This document shows positions 1 through 7,085 of a stretch of 64,000 nucleotides of DNA, one piece after another. The stretch lies in contig CANQPM010000007.1 of NCBI GenBank assembly GCA_947625775.1, forward strand, positions 62,001-126,000. The letters are read 5' to 3'. A program made the translations under genes and the position numbers. A model generated the notes under the pieces. That model saw nothing but the letters and a program-made list of their open reading frames with translations, did no database searches and was not told the DNA's origin. This DNA is from an uncultured Lachnospiraceae bacterium. Lineage in GTDB: Bacteria; Bacillota; Clostridia; Lachnospirales; Lachnospiraceae. Within the stretch, counting starts at the first letter, position 1. Each line of letters starts with the position of its first letter.

Positions 1-52
1 TCCAGGAAACGCTTGTGACGACTTTTTTGCCGCCACCTTCTTTTTTCGCCAT
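1..52 (-). CDS. 5' end of an unidentified gene running off the left edge
   Basis: Only 17 codons are present: ATG at 52-50, reading MAKKEGGGKKVVTSVSW, with a good ribosome site (GGGAGG) about 10 bases upstream. The start is very basic and glycine-rich; no family can be assigned. Its promoter (114-142) has the same layout as the promoter of the ABC transporter operon at 25381, so it may belong to the same sugar regulon (inference). An integral membrane permease would fit a basic N-terminus, but so would many other proteins. Confidence 0.6.
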   Translation of the reverse strand, partial: MAKKEGGGKKVVTSVSW

Positions 53-113
53 ATGCCCTAACCTCCCTAAATAAATTTGTTATTTTGTACAGCTTAAGCT
101 GTGCTATACTAAT

Positions 114-142
114 ATTATTATGCATTTTTTTAATTCTGTCAA
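114..142 (-). promoter_or_regulatory. Sigma-A type promoter for the left-edge gene
   Basis: On the minus strand TTGACA (137-142) is followed after exactly 17 bases by AATAAT (114-119). It lies about 60 bases upstream of the ATG at 52. The same -35/-10 pair with the same spacing occurs at 25446-25474. Confidence 0.65.
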
Positions 143-147
143 TTTAT

Positions 148-184
148 TTTTCAGCGAAAACTATGCATTTTCAACTATTTATCT
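148..184 (-). promoter_or_regulatory. Putative activator (AraC-type) binding site upstream of the -35
   Basis: An A/T-rich motif containing CTATGCATTTTC followed by CTATTTAT lies with its AAAACTATGC core exactly 14 bases from the -35 box. A closely similar stretch (about 28 of 35 positions alike) lies at 2974-3008 upstream of the AraC gene, and a third version lies at 25482-25512 at the same 14-base distance from the -35 of the RG-I operon. The regulator is inferred, not shown. Confidence 0.45.
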
Positions 185-310
185 TCTGTTTTTCCTGTTT
201 ATCAATGGGCAATTTGTATGTCAATTCACAAATTGTACAATTTTTATTAGACAATTTTGCTATTTGGGGAAAATTTTTCTTATATTTGGGAATGAAAGAA
301 TTGTTCCAGA

Positions 311-360
311 ATTTGCTTTTTGGTTGTTTTTGGAAATGGCGTTTTAATTTTCAATAAAAA
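311..360 (+). repeat. 50-bp direct repeat, left copy
   Basis: It matches 2936-2985 at 47 of 50 positions in the same orientation; it begins ATTTGCTTTTTGG and ends TTTTCAATAAAAA. The two copies bracket the toxin/nuclease island. Homology may continue weakly upstream. It could be a duplicated target from insertion of the island or a duplicated piece of regulatory DNA. Confidence 0.75.
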
Positions 361-401
361 AGTCCGCAAACCCTTGAAAAGGCTTGCCCTTAGACTTTTC
401 C
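359..401. terminator. Terminator-like hairpin
   Basis: AAGTC and GCAAACCC pair with the downstream GGCTTGC and GACTT around a CTTGAAAA loop region. Read on the minus strand the stem is followed by a run of T residues (into 358-353). No minus-strand gene immediately upstream explains it, so its transcript is unknown. Confidence 0.5.
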
Positions 402-440
402 TTATGTTATATCTTTTCCCTTTACGTTATGAACTTTCAT

Positions 441-463
441 TAGGTAATTGTGAAAGGTGTTCT
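441..463 (+). repeat. Solo end fragment of the interspersed palindromic element
   Basis: This 23-bp stretch, starting TAGGTAATTGTGAAA and ending GTGTTCT, matches the complement of 7004-7026 at 22 of 23 positions. GTGTTCT is also the start of the full element at 15379. It looks like a detached outer end of that repeat family. Confidence 0.5.
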
Positions 464-520
464 ATTATTTTATGAAATCTTATATCCATAAATCATACAG
501 ACTTCCTCCTGCCTAAATCA

Positions 521-574
521 TTGTGTAATCTTGTGCATTTTTCCGTTTACATATTGTGTAATTTTGTGTATAAT
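521..574 (+). promoter_or_regulatory. hicAB promoter with duplicated operator
   Basis: TTTACA (546-551) and TATAAT (569-574) are separated by 17 bases, 21 bases before the HicA start. Two 18-base direct repeats, each made of two TTGTGYA half-sites, lie at 521-538 and 554-571 (16 of 18 identical, 33 bases start to start, about three helical turns). The second covers the spacer and most of the -10. HicB antitoxins with a C-terminal DNA-binding domain usually repress their own promoter, so these are the likely operators. Confidence 0.6.
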
Positions 575-595
575 ATAATTGTAAGGAGGGAAGCT

Positions 596-781
596 ATGAA
601 TCCAAGGAACATCGCAATCAAGGACTTAAACAGCAACGGATATCAATTCAAGAGGAGCGGCGGAAATCACGACATCTACTATAACCCTGAAACAAAGTAT
701 TCCATCCCTCTGAAGCGCGGATACTTTGATGAAGACGATCTCCGCTACATACGCAAGGAAATTAAACAAGGCGGGAGGTAA
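596..781 (+). CDS. hicA: HicA-family mRNA interferase toxin
   Basis: A 61-residue protein with the HicA fold signature: a short helix followed by GYQFKRSGGNHDIYYNP, whose histidine (within GGNHDIYY) is the usual catalytic residue, then a basic beta strand and a C-terminal helix. HicA proteins resemble double-stranded RNA-binding domains and cleave mRNA, and HicB neutralises them. ATG at 596 is chosen because AAGGAGGG lies at the right distance; an in-frame upstream extension from 521 would overlap the promoter and is unlikely. hicB starts 33 bases downstream, giving the usual hicA-hicB order. Confidence 0.88.
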   Translation: MNPRNIAIKDLNSNGYQFKRSGGNHDIYYNPETKYSIPLKRGYFDEDDLRYIRKEIKQGGR

Positions 782-814
782 TGCCTCCCAGCCGCCAGTA
801 AAAGGAGGCCGACA

Positions 815-1225
815 ATGAAATATACCTATACCGCAACATTTGAACCCAACGAGGACGGCACAAAATATTACTGCAGAGTGCCTGATCTCCCCGGGTGCAT
901 TACCACTGGGAACAGCATCGAGAATGCCATTGAAATGATTACGGATGCCGCCAGCGGGTGGCTCGTGGTCGCTGAAGATGAGGGGAATGAGATTCCTGCT
1001 GCCACGCCGCAATGCAGGCTTGACGTTCCAGAGAACGCTACCTGCTCAATCATCTGCATTGATACGCTCGCCTACCGTGCAGCTACGGACACAAAGGCAG
1101 TCCGCAAAAACGTATCTCTCCCTGCATGGATGGCCGCCCTTGCGGATAAGCGGGGCGTGAACTGCTCGCAAGTTCTCCAAGACAGCCTTATGCAGCTGCT
1201 TAATTCCAGACATGCACAGCATTAA
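815..1225 (+). CDS. hicB: HicB-family antitoxin with C-terminal DNA-binding domain
   Basis: A 136-residue protein. Residues 1-60 form the HicB partial RNase H-like fold, with the signature YYCRVPDLPGCITTG and a following ENAIEMITDAASGWL helix. Residues 95-130 carry a basic segment and a VNCSQVLQDSLMQLL helix, consistent with a ribbon-helix-helix or HTH domain for autoregulation. AAAGGAGG precedes the ATG. It pairs with HicA immediately upstream and probably binds the duplicated operator at 521-571. Confidence 0.88.
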   Translation: MKYTYTATFEPNEDGTKYYCRVPDLPGCITTGNSIENAIEMITDAASGWLVVAEDEGNEIPAATPQCRLDVPENATCSIICIDTLAYRAATDTKAVRKNVSLPAWMAALADKRGVNCSQVLQDSLMQLLNSRHAQH

Positions 1226-1240
1226 CTTCTATGAACACAC

Positions 1241-1381
1241 TTAAAAAGGCATATGCGCCCTGCATGTGCCTTTTGCGTTTGAATCATTGGAATTGTAGTA
1301 TATAAAAGCTCCCGTATCACGATACCATTGCTGAACTTCTTCCGCAATCCATTTTCGCTTATCAGATATTTTGTCAGCCAC
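1241..1381 (-). CDS. Possible small protein, 46 residues, unknown
   Basis: A minus-strand reading frame with a GTG start at 1381, preceded by AAGGAGA at suitable spacing (an in-frame ATG at 1408 is an alternative). It begins VADKISDKRKWIAEEVQQWY and has a hydrophilic, helix-like composition that looks protein-like. The 3' end runs into the hairpin at 1243-1274 that also ends hicB. It lies downstream of the RelE-like toxin and could be a remnant of a larger gene. No family was recognised. Confidence 0.3.
   Translation of the reverse strand: MADKISDKRKWIAEEVQQWYRDTGAFIYYNSNDSNAKGTCRAHMPF
1243..1274. terminator. Hairpin after hicB (bidirectional)
   Basis: AAAAGGCATATGC pairs with GCATGTGCCTTTT around a short GCCC-type loop. 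T residues follow the stem on the plus strand, and A residues precede it, so it can act for both hicB and leftward transcription. Confidence 0.6.
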
Positions 1382-1423
1382 TGCATCTCCTTCCAAATTC
1401 AAATTCATCTCTATATACTACAA

Positions 1424-1741
1424 CTAATGTATCTTATTTTCATAATCTTGTAACTCATGAAAAATATTATCCACAAATACTACATTATCTTCAATACGAT
1501 ATAACATAAAGTACCTATGATTTAAGAAGTTGATACGGTGATATTTTAACTGACATAATCTTGGGTTATCACACAGTTTTAAACTGCCTGCCACATGTCT
1601 TAGGCTTTCAATTGTCGCATCATAATCATTCAGCACATTTTCTGCTGCCTGCATACTTTCCTTTTCAAAAATAAGGCACTTGATAAAACGGTCCAAATCC
1701 GCTTCAGCATCTCTTGTGACTACAACTATTAATGCACACAA
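1424..1741 (-). CDS. RelE/ParE-superfamily toxin, apparently without its antitoxin
   Basis: About 100 residues. The sequence from VVVTRDAEADLDRFIKCLIF through YHRINFLNHRYFMLYRIEDN to IFHELQDYEN is the classic RelE/ParE layout: N-terminal strand, two helices, then a beta sheet with the basic HRYFMLYR region that contacts RNA or gyrase. The start is uncertain: no ATG is close to the domain, and the earliest start is TTG at 1741. The usual upstream antitoxin is absent; what remains is a 13-codon ORF at 1729-1770 with a good ribosome site. The gene may be poorly translated or silent. Confidence 0.75.
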   Translation of the reverse strand: MCALIVVVTRDAEADLDRFIKCLIFEKESMQAAENVLNDYDATIESLRHVAGSLKLCDNPRLCQLKYHRINFLNHRYFMLYRIEDNVVFVDNIFHELQDYENKIH

Positions 1742-1770
1742 AAATCAAGCCGTAGTAGAGTATCGCCCAT
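1729..1770 (-). pseudogene. Stub of a deleted antitoxin gene (inferred)
   Basis: ATG at 1770, preceded by GGAGAGG, opens MGDTLLRLDFCVH and then stops with TAA at 1731-1729, overlapping the possible TTG start of the toxin. Antitoxins of RelE-type modules normally occupy this position with 70-100 codons. A deletion joining an antitoxin start to the toxin start would give this arrangement; this is inference from position and ribosome site. Confidence 0.35.
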
Positions 1771-1812
1771 AAACCTCTCCTTTACGGAAAAAGGCGGCTA
1801 CAAACTTCACGT

Positions 1813-1941
1813 TCATAACCGCCATTGCGCTGTGTTGTTATTTATATCTCGCTCCGGACAAAAGTAACCACTTTCCTTAATTGCATGATAATGTTTGTCA
1901 TTTAAGCTTTTTAATGTCTCACTACATATTGCCTTTGCCAT
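1813..1941 (-). CDS. Possible small protein, 42 residues, unknown
   Basis: ATG at 1941 opens MAKAICSETLKSLNDKHYHA and continues for 42 residues to TGA at 1815-1813. The composition looks protein-like, but there is no convincing ribosome site and no recognised family. It lies between the Rpn-like nuclease and the RelE-like toxin and may be degenerate mobile DNA. Confidence 0.25.
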   Translation of the reverse strand: MAKAICSETLKSLNDKHYHAIKESGYFCPERDINNNTAQWRL

Positions 1942-1988
1942 TCCAACATCTATTACGCTGTTGTTTTGATATTAAACTGTGATATTGA

Positions 1989-2822
1989 TTATGCCAACTG
2001 CATTGATTGGTTTTCTAACTCCTTAACTACATCAAGGGATAGTTCCGTAGCTTCTGCTATTTCCTCTAAAGTCATTTTACCTAACTTTATTAAATGTACT
2101 GCTGTCTTTTTGTTTGCTTTTTGTTCCGCTTCTTGTGCCGCTTTTTGTGCCGCTTCATTCCTCATATCTTCCAACATTTTACACATAGCCGCCACTCCTT
2201 TCTCGTCCTGCTTGAAATACCTTGCTTTTTTAGCAAGTGCTTCATAATTCATATCATCGGGATTGGTGCATGAAAAATCGTGCATTAACTTACCGACTTC
2301 ATCATTGCCCCTGTATTTGCCATTCACATATAGGATATGCGAACCGTCACCAAACAATACTTTATTTTCCCCGATTGTAACATACCGCTCTACTGGATAG
2401 ATCGGCTGATTACCTTTCATTACATCATTTTCAGTTATAAAAATAACATAACTGTCTGGAATATCCTCCGTATCATCGCCTGCTTTTAATATATGTGCGT
2501 CCAGCAGGCTGCTGTTGTGTCTTGCCCTTTTTGCGCCTGCTCCTGCGTCTTTCCTTTGAATTTCCACGTCAAATTCCTTGTTGTCACTGTCAACCGCATG
2601 AACATCTAAGGTCGCGGAACGCCCCTGTAAATTCTTTAGCGGTTCCTGCGTTCGGACTGACTTAATTTTTATATTACTCTTTCCTAAAATAATCTGTAAT
2701 ATCAGTTCCACACCCTCAAAATTATCCGCAAGGCAGACAGTCATAAAATCATCGTCCATATACCGAAGTGATTTCAAACGCTCCAAATCCTCTTGATGTA
2801 TCTGCTCCGTAGTATTCAACAT
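1989..2822 (-). CDS. Rpn/PD-(D/E)XK nuclease family protein (PDDEXK_2 type)
   Basis: 277 residues from ATG at 2822, chosen because GAAGGTGA lies just upstream; an in-frame GTG at 2840 is less likely. The N-terminal half has the family pattern of these nucleases: DDDFMTVCLADN near residue 25, then ATLDVHAVDSDNKEFDVEIQ, where the aspartate and the E-x-Q are the expected active-site positions. A basic RKDAGAGAKRARHNSSLLDA follows. The C-terminus is an alanine/glutamate-rich helix and a LEEIAEATELSLDVVKELE helix-turn-helix-like end. Family members promote RecA-independent recombination and are often annotated as transposases; here it sits inside the island between direct repeats. Confidence 0.82.
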   Translation of the reverse strand: MLNTTEQIHQEDLERLKSLRYMDDDFMTVCLADNFEGVELILQIILGKSNIKIKSVRTQEPLKNLQGRSATLDVHAVDSDNKEFDVEIQRKDAGAGAKRARHNSSLLDAHILKAGDDTEDIPDSYVIFITENDVMKGNQPIYPVERYVTIGENKVLFGDGSHILYVNGKYRGNDEVGKLMHDFSCTNPDDMNYEALAKKARYFKQDEKGVAAMCKMLEDMRNEAAQKAAQEAEQKANKKTAVHLIKLGKMTLEEIAEATELSLDVVKELENQSMQLA

Positions 2823-2935
2823 ATCACCTTCTTTCGCCACTTTTATTATACATCGGGCAATACCTTTTGAAAACTGAAATTTTCGTGAAATTTTTACCTC
2901 AATTTTTTATGTTGCCTCTTAAATTGTCACGGTTA

Positions 2936-2985
2936 ATTTGCTTTTTGGCTGTTTTTGGAAATGGCATCTTAATTTTCAATAAAAA
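2936..2985 (+). repeat. 50-bp direct repeat, right copy
   Basis: It matches 311-360 with three substitutions. Its TTTTCAATAAAAA end runs directly into the AraC-type motif at 2974-3008, which suggests the repeated unit comes from the regulatory region in front of the AraC gene. Confidence 0.75.
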
Positions 2986-3015
2986 CTATGAATTTTCGGC
3001 TGTTTATGCTATACT
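2974..3015 (+). promoter_or_regulatory. araC upstream region: activator-like motif and -10 box
   Basis: The motif with AACTATGAATTTTC and CTGTTTAT resembles the site at 148-184. It is followed by TATACT at 3010-3015, a plausible -10 for the AraC gene, with only a poor -35 (TATGAA, 2987-2992). A weak -35 with an adjacent activator site is consistent with autoregulation (inference). Confidence 0.4.
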
Positions 3016-3072
3016 TTGTGTACAGCCATCAGCGGTCTGGATTGTTTTCGGATTTGGAATTGGAGGATTATC

Positions 3073-4038
3073 ATGGCAAAGACTAAGAACAGCGTAGCTG
3101 AATACCGAAACTATTATCTTCCGTATGATTTTCCCGTGCTTCTGCTGTCAGGCGAGCATTGGAAAATATCGAGCGTGCCGAGCGGGCATCTGCATTTCCA
3201 CAACTGCTTTGAGATAGGCTTGTGCCATTCTGAAAGCGGATATATGGAATTTATCGACACGAAAACGCCCCTTTATTTCAAGGAGGGCGACGTTACCTGC
3301 GTGCCGCGCAATATCCCGCACACTACATACAGCTCCCCTGGCGCGGAAAGCCGCTGGTCGTATCTGTTCATAGACCAGAAGGAGCTTTTCAAGAATATTT
3401 CGCCCAGCCTTGTGCGGGGCTATAATCTTTCGCTGTCCGATTACAGTGAATATAAGCATATTTTCAGCCGTGCGCAATACCCGCGTATTTATGAGCTTAC
3501 CACGGCTGTCATACGCGAGCTGGAGGAGCAAAAACCGCATTACAAGACAAGCGCAATGGGGCTTTTGCTTTCGCTGTGCATAGAGCTGCACCGCGCGCAG
3601 AGCGAAAACAGCAGCGCACAGGCAGCGACGGAGGCAAAGCATACTTCAGAAAACGCGATGGTTATTTCCCCCGTCCTCGATTATATGGAGGATCATTACG
3701 CAGAACAGTTTGACATGGACTCGCTCGCCGATTTATGCCGATTAAGCCCCACGCATTTCAGACGGCTGTTCAATTCCATAATGGGCGCAAGCCCGCTTGA
3801 ATTTTTAAACACCATGCGCATTGAAAAGGCGTGCAATCTGCTGCGCAGCACGGAATATTCGGTGCTTAACATCTCTGAAATGGTGGGCTTCCGCTCAGTG
3901 TCAAGCTTCAACCGTCATTTTATGGATATCATGCAGACCACGCCGCGCAGCTACCGCAACGAAACATTAACCGAAAAGGAAAGCCACGACAAAATGTCCA
4001 TAGTCGAATACAAGGGCTGGACAGCTCCCGAAAGATAA
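3073..4038 (+). CDS. AraC-family transcriptional regulator
   Basis: 321 residues from ATG at 3073, chosen for the GGAGG 8 bases upstream. Residues about 20-150 form a cupin-like sugar-sensing domain (SGHLHFHNCFEIGLCH and KEGDVTCVPRNIPHTTY are typical). The last 100 residues carry two helix-turn-helix units: FDMDSLADLCRLSPTHFRRLF with SPLEFLNTMRIEKACNLL, and LNISEMVGFRSVSSFNRHF with TPRSYR. It lies at the 3' end of the rhamnogalacturonan locus on the opposite strand, and a site shared with the promoter of that locus makes it the likely activator. Effector unknown; rhamnose or a galacturonate disaccharide would fit. Confidence 0.88.
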   Translation: MAKTKNSVAEYRNYYLPYDFPVLLLSGEHWKISSVPSGHLHFHNCFEIGLCHSESGYMEFIDTKTPLYFKEGDVTCVPRNIPHTTYSSPGAESRWSYLFIDQKELFKNISPSLVRGYNLSLSDYSEYKHIFSRAQYPRIYELTTAVIRELEEQKPHYKTSAMGLLLSLCIELHRAQSENSSAQAATEAKHTSENAMVISPVLDYMEDHYAEQFDMDSLADLCRLSPTHFRRLFNSIMGASPLEFLNTMRIEKACNLLRSTEYSVLNISEMVGFRSVSSFNRHFMDIMQTTPRSYRNETLTEKESHDKMSIVEYKGWTAPER

Positions 4039-4049
4039 TATATGAACTA

Positions 4050-4093
4050 AAGCGGCGTTTTCACAGATTTAAGGCATTATGCAATACCTGAAA
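4050..4093 (+). terminator. Terminator of the AraC gene
   Basis: GCGGCGTTTTCA pairs with TGAAAAACGCCGC, with a smaller inner pairing around AAGGCATT. It begins 12 bases after the stop codon. T residues follow only after a short gap (GCGTTTTT). Confidence 0.6.
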
Positions 4094-4173
4094 AACGCCG
4101 CCCTTGCGTTTTTCTAAACATTTAGAAAATCTTAGGCGGTGTCTTTTACCGCCTTAGAGTTTCTTAATGTTTT
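4089..4173 (-). repeat. Hairpin unit, family 2, copy at the end of the GH2 gene
   Basis: Two adjacent stems: GAAAAACGC with GCGTTTTTC, then AAACATTTAGAAA..CTTAGGCGG with CCGCCTTAGAGTTTCTTAATGTTT. The whole unit resembles 43097-43184 closely, and its second stem also resembles 7030-7085 and 58021-58080. It supplies the last codons (LKH and stop) of the GH2 gene. Confidence 0.7.
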
Positions 4174-6926
4174 AAGCTCTGTTTCGGATCAAACTTTTCT
4201 GAATCCATATAACTGTAAATAGCCGAAAGCAGCGCCCGTGCCTCGGGGTACTGCTGCAGGTTCTGCAGCCCCATTGAGGAAAACAGCAGCCTGCCGTTTC
4301 CGCATTTACATTCAAGAAGCTGCGCCATTGGTCTTAGGAAAGCATAGCTGTCCATTTCCGTGATTATTGCGTCACACTGTCTTGGCAGAATGACGGCTCT
4401 CTGTGATGCCATAATCCACCACTGCCAGTTTGTGTGAAACTCCGTCGGAAAATTTTCAAAAAGAGGGTGAGCGTCGTCAATAAGCTGTCCCATGCCGCCC
4501 TCCTGCCCTGCAAATGTCCCCACTGACCAGAAATCCGTGGTAAACTGCGCCTGTATTGAATTGGGAAGCGCCTCCTTTGTCGAAGGCGGCGACAGATATA
4601 CCTTGCCCCCCGCGTTCAGCACCGCCTGCGCTTTTTCATCAAGATATTCCGTCTCATAAATTCCCTGCGGGCAGACGGGCTCTGTATGCGGATATACCCA
4701 TATTGGGTATATGTTTGATGCGCCATCTATGCTCACTATCAGATTAAATCTCACGGGATTTTGGATTCCAAGCTTTGAAAAGTCAATTACGATATCGCCT
4801 GCAGTTGTTAGAGACGCCGTGCGGCAAGTTACTTGGGAGAGCTTGCCCTCGACTGCCACACACGCATTATCCCCACAGCCTTCAAATCCTTCGCTGTCCG
4901 CAGACGAATATCCTCTGCCCGTGCGCGGCTGCTGCACCAGCTTATATTCCAGTCTTCCGCAAAGCTCCTTTTTCCCGTAGTTAGCCACCTGCACACTCGC
5001 CTGCAGCGTTTCCGTATTTTCCCAAGTATATTTCGGCAGCAGCACCAGCGGAAGCTCGTCCCTGAAAAAGCTGCGAAAATGCTTTGGAGAGGCAAACTCA
5101 TAAGGCTTTGGCTGCAAGTGGGAGTTGAGCATTCCTACAAGCGCTGTCCCCTGTCCTGGAAAATCCTGCAAGCCTAAAAGGGAAATGCCAGACATTTCAG
5201 GCGTGCGCATTGCCGCCTCCACTTCCTCACGGTATGCGATTCTTGAAAGCTCGCCTGTTGCCTCCACATATCTTTTCCATACTTTTTCAAGTCCGTGCTC
5301 TCTTACGCGCTCCTGTATAATGCGCAGATTGGCAGGATCTGAAACGCCTTTAAAATCCTCCAGCTCGTCAAAATCAGGCAATACCTCAAACTGCCCCACC
5401 TCAAAGCTAAATACTGGTTTTTGGTACTCTTTTCTCAGTTCACAAAAGGCGGCGCTGTAATTGCCCTGCGCGCTGGGGTAGCGGCGGTTGATATATCCCT
5501 CCATGTTAGCAAACGCACCGCGCAGCTCATGCTCGTAAAACTGGGCAGAGGTGTAAAAATCAGCGTCATTTTCGCAGCCTATCATTCCATAGTGCCCATT
5601 TGACGCGTCTGTGTACAGTCTTGTGCTGTCAATGCTCCTTGCAAGTCGCAGCAGCTCACGCATTTTTTTGTGTCCTTCTTCTCCCGCATGCAGCTCATTT
5701 CCAAGGGAAAGCATAACAAATGACGGGTGATTTGCAAGCATTCCCAATATCTGGACAAGCTCTGTCCTGTAATATTCAAAGCTGTGCTCTGCTTCAAACG
5801 CATTCTTTGGATTCCAGTGCGAAAGCTCGGGCTGCATAAGCATTCCCATTTTGTCCGCCGCCGTAAACGCCGCCTCGGGCGGACAATGCGAGTGGAAACG
5901 CACACAATTGACGCCGTAAGAGCGGTATCGCTCCAAAATGTCAGTCCATTCCTCCACTGTCATCGGAGGGTGCCCCATTTCTGGAAACACAGCGCAATTT
6001 GCCTCGCTGCGCAGGAATATCCCCCGCCCGTTTACCGCAAGCCTGCCATGCCCGTCGTCACCAAAGTCCCTTATGCCAAACGTCACGCTTTTTGTTTCCC
6101 CGCCTGTCAACGATACCGACAGCTCATACAGACTGCCCTCCTCCAAGTCCCAGCGTCGCACATCTTTCTTTAGGCGCAGGGATTCAAACACTATATCTGT
6201 ACTCTCGCCCTGCCCCTGCATGTTTACAGACTGCTTTGCGCCATTTTTTTCAAACGCTTCACAATTTATACGGATTTCACCGCTATATCCGCTGTCCGCG
6301 TAAAGCTTCATTTTTACCGTGGCTGTGTCTTTTTTGGGGTAAACCCTGATATCCTGTATAAACGCCCGCTCCTCTGTGCGAAAGCGCAGATGCCCTAATA
6401 TGCCGTTCCAGTTTGTCTGCGTTTCGTCCGTTGCGGCTGATGAATACAGTATGGAGTCCCTCGGCATGCCCTGATAGCTGTTGTCGGAAATAAATGTCAG
6501 CTCACTGTTTTCATTTATCAGACCTGTCACTTCAAATATATGCTCTGTGCTGATAGACGGAGCTATAAAATCGCGGACTTCCTTTTGGTCTACCAAAAGA
6601 CGCAGGCTCCTTGCGCGCTCGGCATCAAGATAAATCCGCTTTCCCGCCTTGATTTCACCCGATAACATATTCCAGATGTCTGTGTCGATACGCCTTGTAA
6701 ATTTTGCCGCTCCCTCATATGTAAACCGCCTTGTAAATCTTGTCGCAATCTTGTCCGAATGAAACGCTTTATTCTCATTTCCAAGCTCCGCGTCAGGATG
6801 CCACTGGTTAGAGCCTGTGTCCTTATGTCCGATTTTGCTTTCATCAAGCGTTCCTGGAAGATGTATTTGACAGCTTGCGCCGTCTCCAATATCCGCCGCC
6901 CATACGCCCTGCAAAGAAACTTCCAT
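4164..6926 (-). CDS. Glycoside hydrolase family 2-like protein, cytoplasmic
   Basis: 920 residues, no signal peptide. Residues 1-190 resemble the GH2 sugar-binding jelly roll, about 190-290 the Ig-like domain, and 295-600 the TIM barrel. SLGNELHAG supplies the acid/base glutamate (E411, in the NE pair), and PVFSFEVGQF (E509) is the likely nucleophile. A long C-terminal part (600-920) includes beta domains. GH2 members include beta-galactosidases, beta-glucuronidases and related enzymes; the RG-I context favours removal of a galactose, arabinose or uronic acid from imported oligosaccharides, but the substrate cannot be read from sequence. It is the last gene of the rhamnogalacturonan operon, 140 bp after the DUF5107 gene. 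Confidence 0.8.
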   Translation of the reverse strand: MEVSLQGVWAADIGDGASCQIHLPGTLDESKIGHKDTGSNQWHPDAELGNENKAFHSDKIATRFTRRFTYEGAAKFTRRIDTDIWNMLSGEIKAGKRIYLDAERARSLRLLVDQKEVRDFIAPSISTEHIFEVTGLINENSELTFISDNSYQGMPRDSILYSSAATDETQTNWNGILGHLRFRTEERAFIQDIRVYPKKDTATVKMKLYADSGYSGEIRINCEAFEKNGAKQSVNMQGQGESTDIVFESLRLKKDVRRWDLEEGSLYELSVSLTGGETKSVTFGIRDFGDDGHGRLAVNGRGIFLRSEANCAVFPEMGHPPMTVEEWTDILERYRSYGVNCVRFHSHCPPEAAFTAADKMGMLMQPELSHWNPKNAFEAEHSFEYYRTELVQILGMLANHPSFVMLSLGNELHAGEEGHKKMRELLRLARSIDSTRLYTDASNGHYGMIGCENDADFYTSAQFYEHELRGAFANMEGYINRRYPSAQGNYSAAFCELRKEYQKPVFSFEVGQFEVLPDFDELEDFKGVSDPANLRIIQERVREHGLEKVWKRYVEATGELSRIAYREEVEAAMRTPEMSGISLLGLQDFPGQGTALVGMLNSHLQPKPYEFASPKHFRSFFRDELPLVLLPKYTWENTETLQASVQVANYGKKELCGRLEYKLVQQPRTGRGYSSADSEGFEGCGDNACVAVEGKLSQVTCRTASLTTAGDIVIDFSKLGIQNPVRFNLIVSIDGASNIYPIWVYPHTEPVCPQGIYETEYLDEKAQAVLNAGGKVYLSPPSTKEALPNSIQAQFTTDFWSVGTFAGQEGGMGQLIDDAHPLFENFPTEFHTNWQWWIMASQRAVILPRQCDAIITEMDSYAFLRPMAQLLECKCGNGRLLFSSMGLQNLQQYPEARALLSAIYSYMDSEKFDPKQSLKH

Positions 6927-6965
6927 ATCAATTATCCCCCCATACTGTCATTTTCTAAACATTTA

Positions 6966-7027
6966 TAGGCATTTGTGAAACTCTATTCGACCACATAGAA
7001 TTTAGAACACATTTCACAATTACCTAT
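6966..7027 (-). repeat. Internally deleted, inverted copy of the interspersed palindromic element
   Basis: Read on the minus strand it starts TAGGTAATTGTGAAA, continues GTGTTCTAAATTCTATG and ends GAGTTTCACAAATGCC. The first part is the outer left end of the family (as at 441) and the second is the right end (as at 43041-43076), joined without the central hairpin. It lies between the DUF5107 and GH2 genes. Confidence 0.55.
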
Positions 7028-7029
7028 CT

Positions 7030-7085
7030 AAACATTTAGAAACCTTTAAGCGGCATCTTTTCCGCACTAAAGTTTCCTAATATTA
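7030..7085 (-). repeat. Hairpin unit, family 2, copy at the end of the DUF5107 gene
   Basis: AAACATTTAGAAACCTTTAA, a GCGG..CCGC stem and AAAGTTTCCTAATATT follow the same plan as 4117-4172. Its right end encodes the C-terminal RKL and stop of the upstream gene. Confidence 0.6.

Noticed and set aside
85-357. Hydrophobic 90-codon frame on the plus strand
   Set aside because: Made of A/T-rich DNA rich in Phe/Leu codons, without a ribosome site, and overlapping a promoter and the direct repeat.
1989-2822. True insertion-sequence transposase
   Set aside because: Rpn/PDDEXK_2 proteins are often called transposases, but no terminal inverted repeats were found around this gene; kept as a nuclease-family protein.
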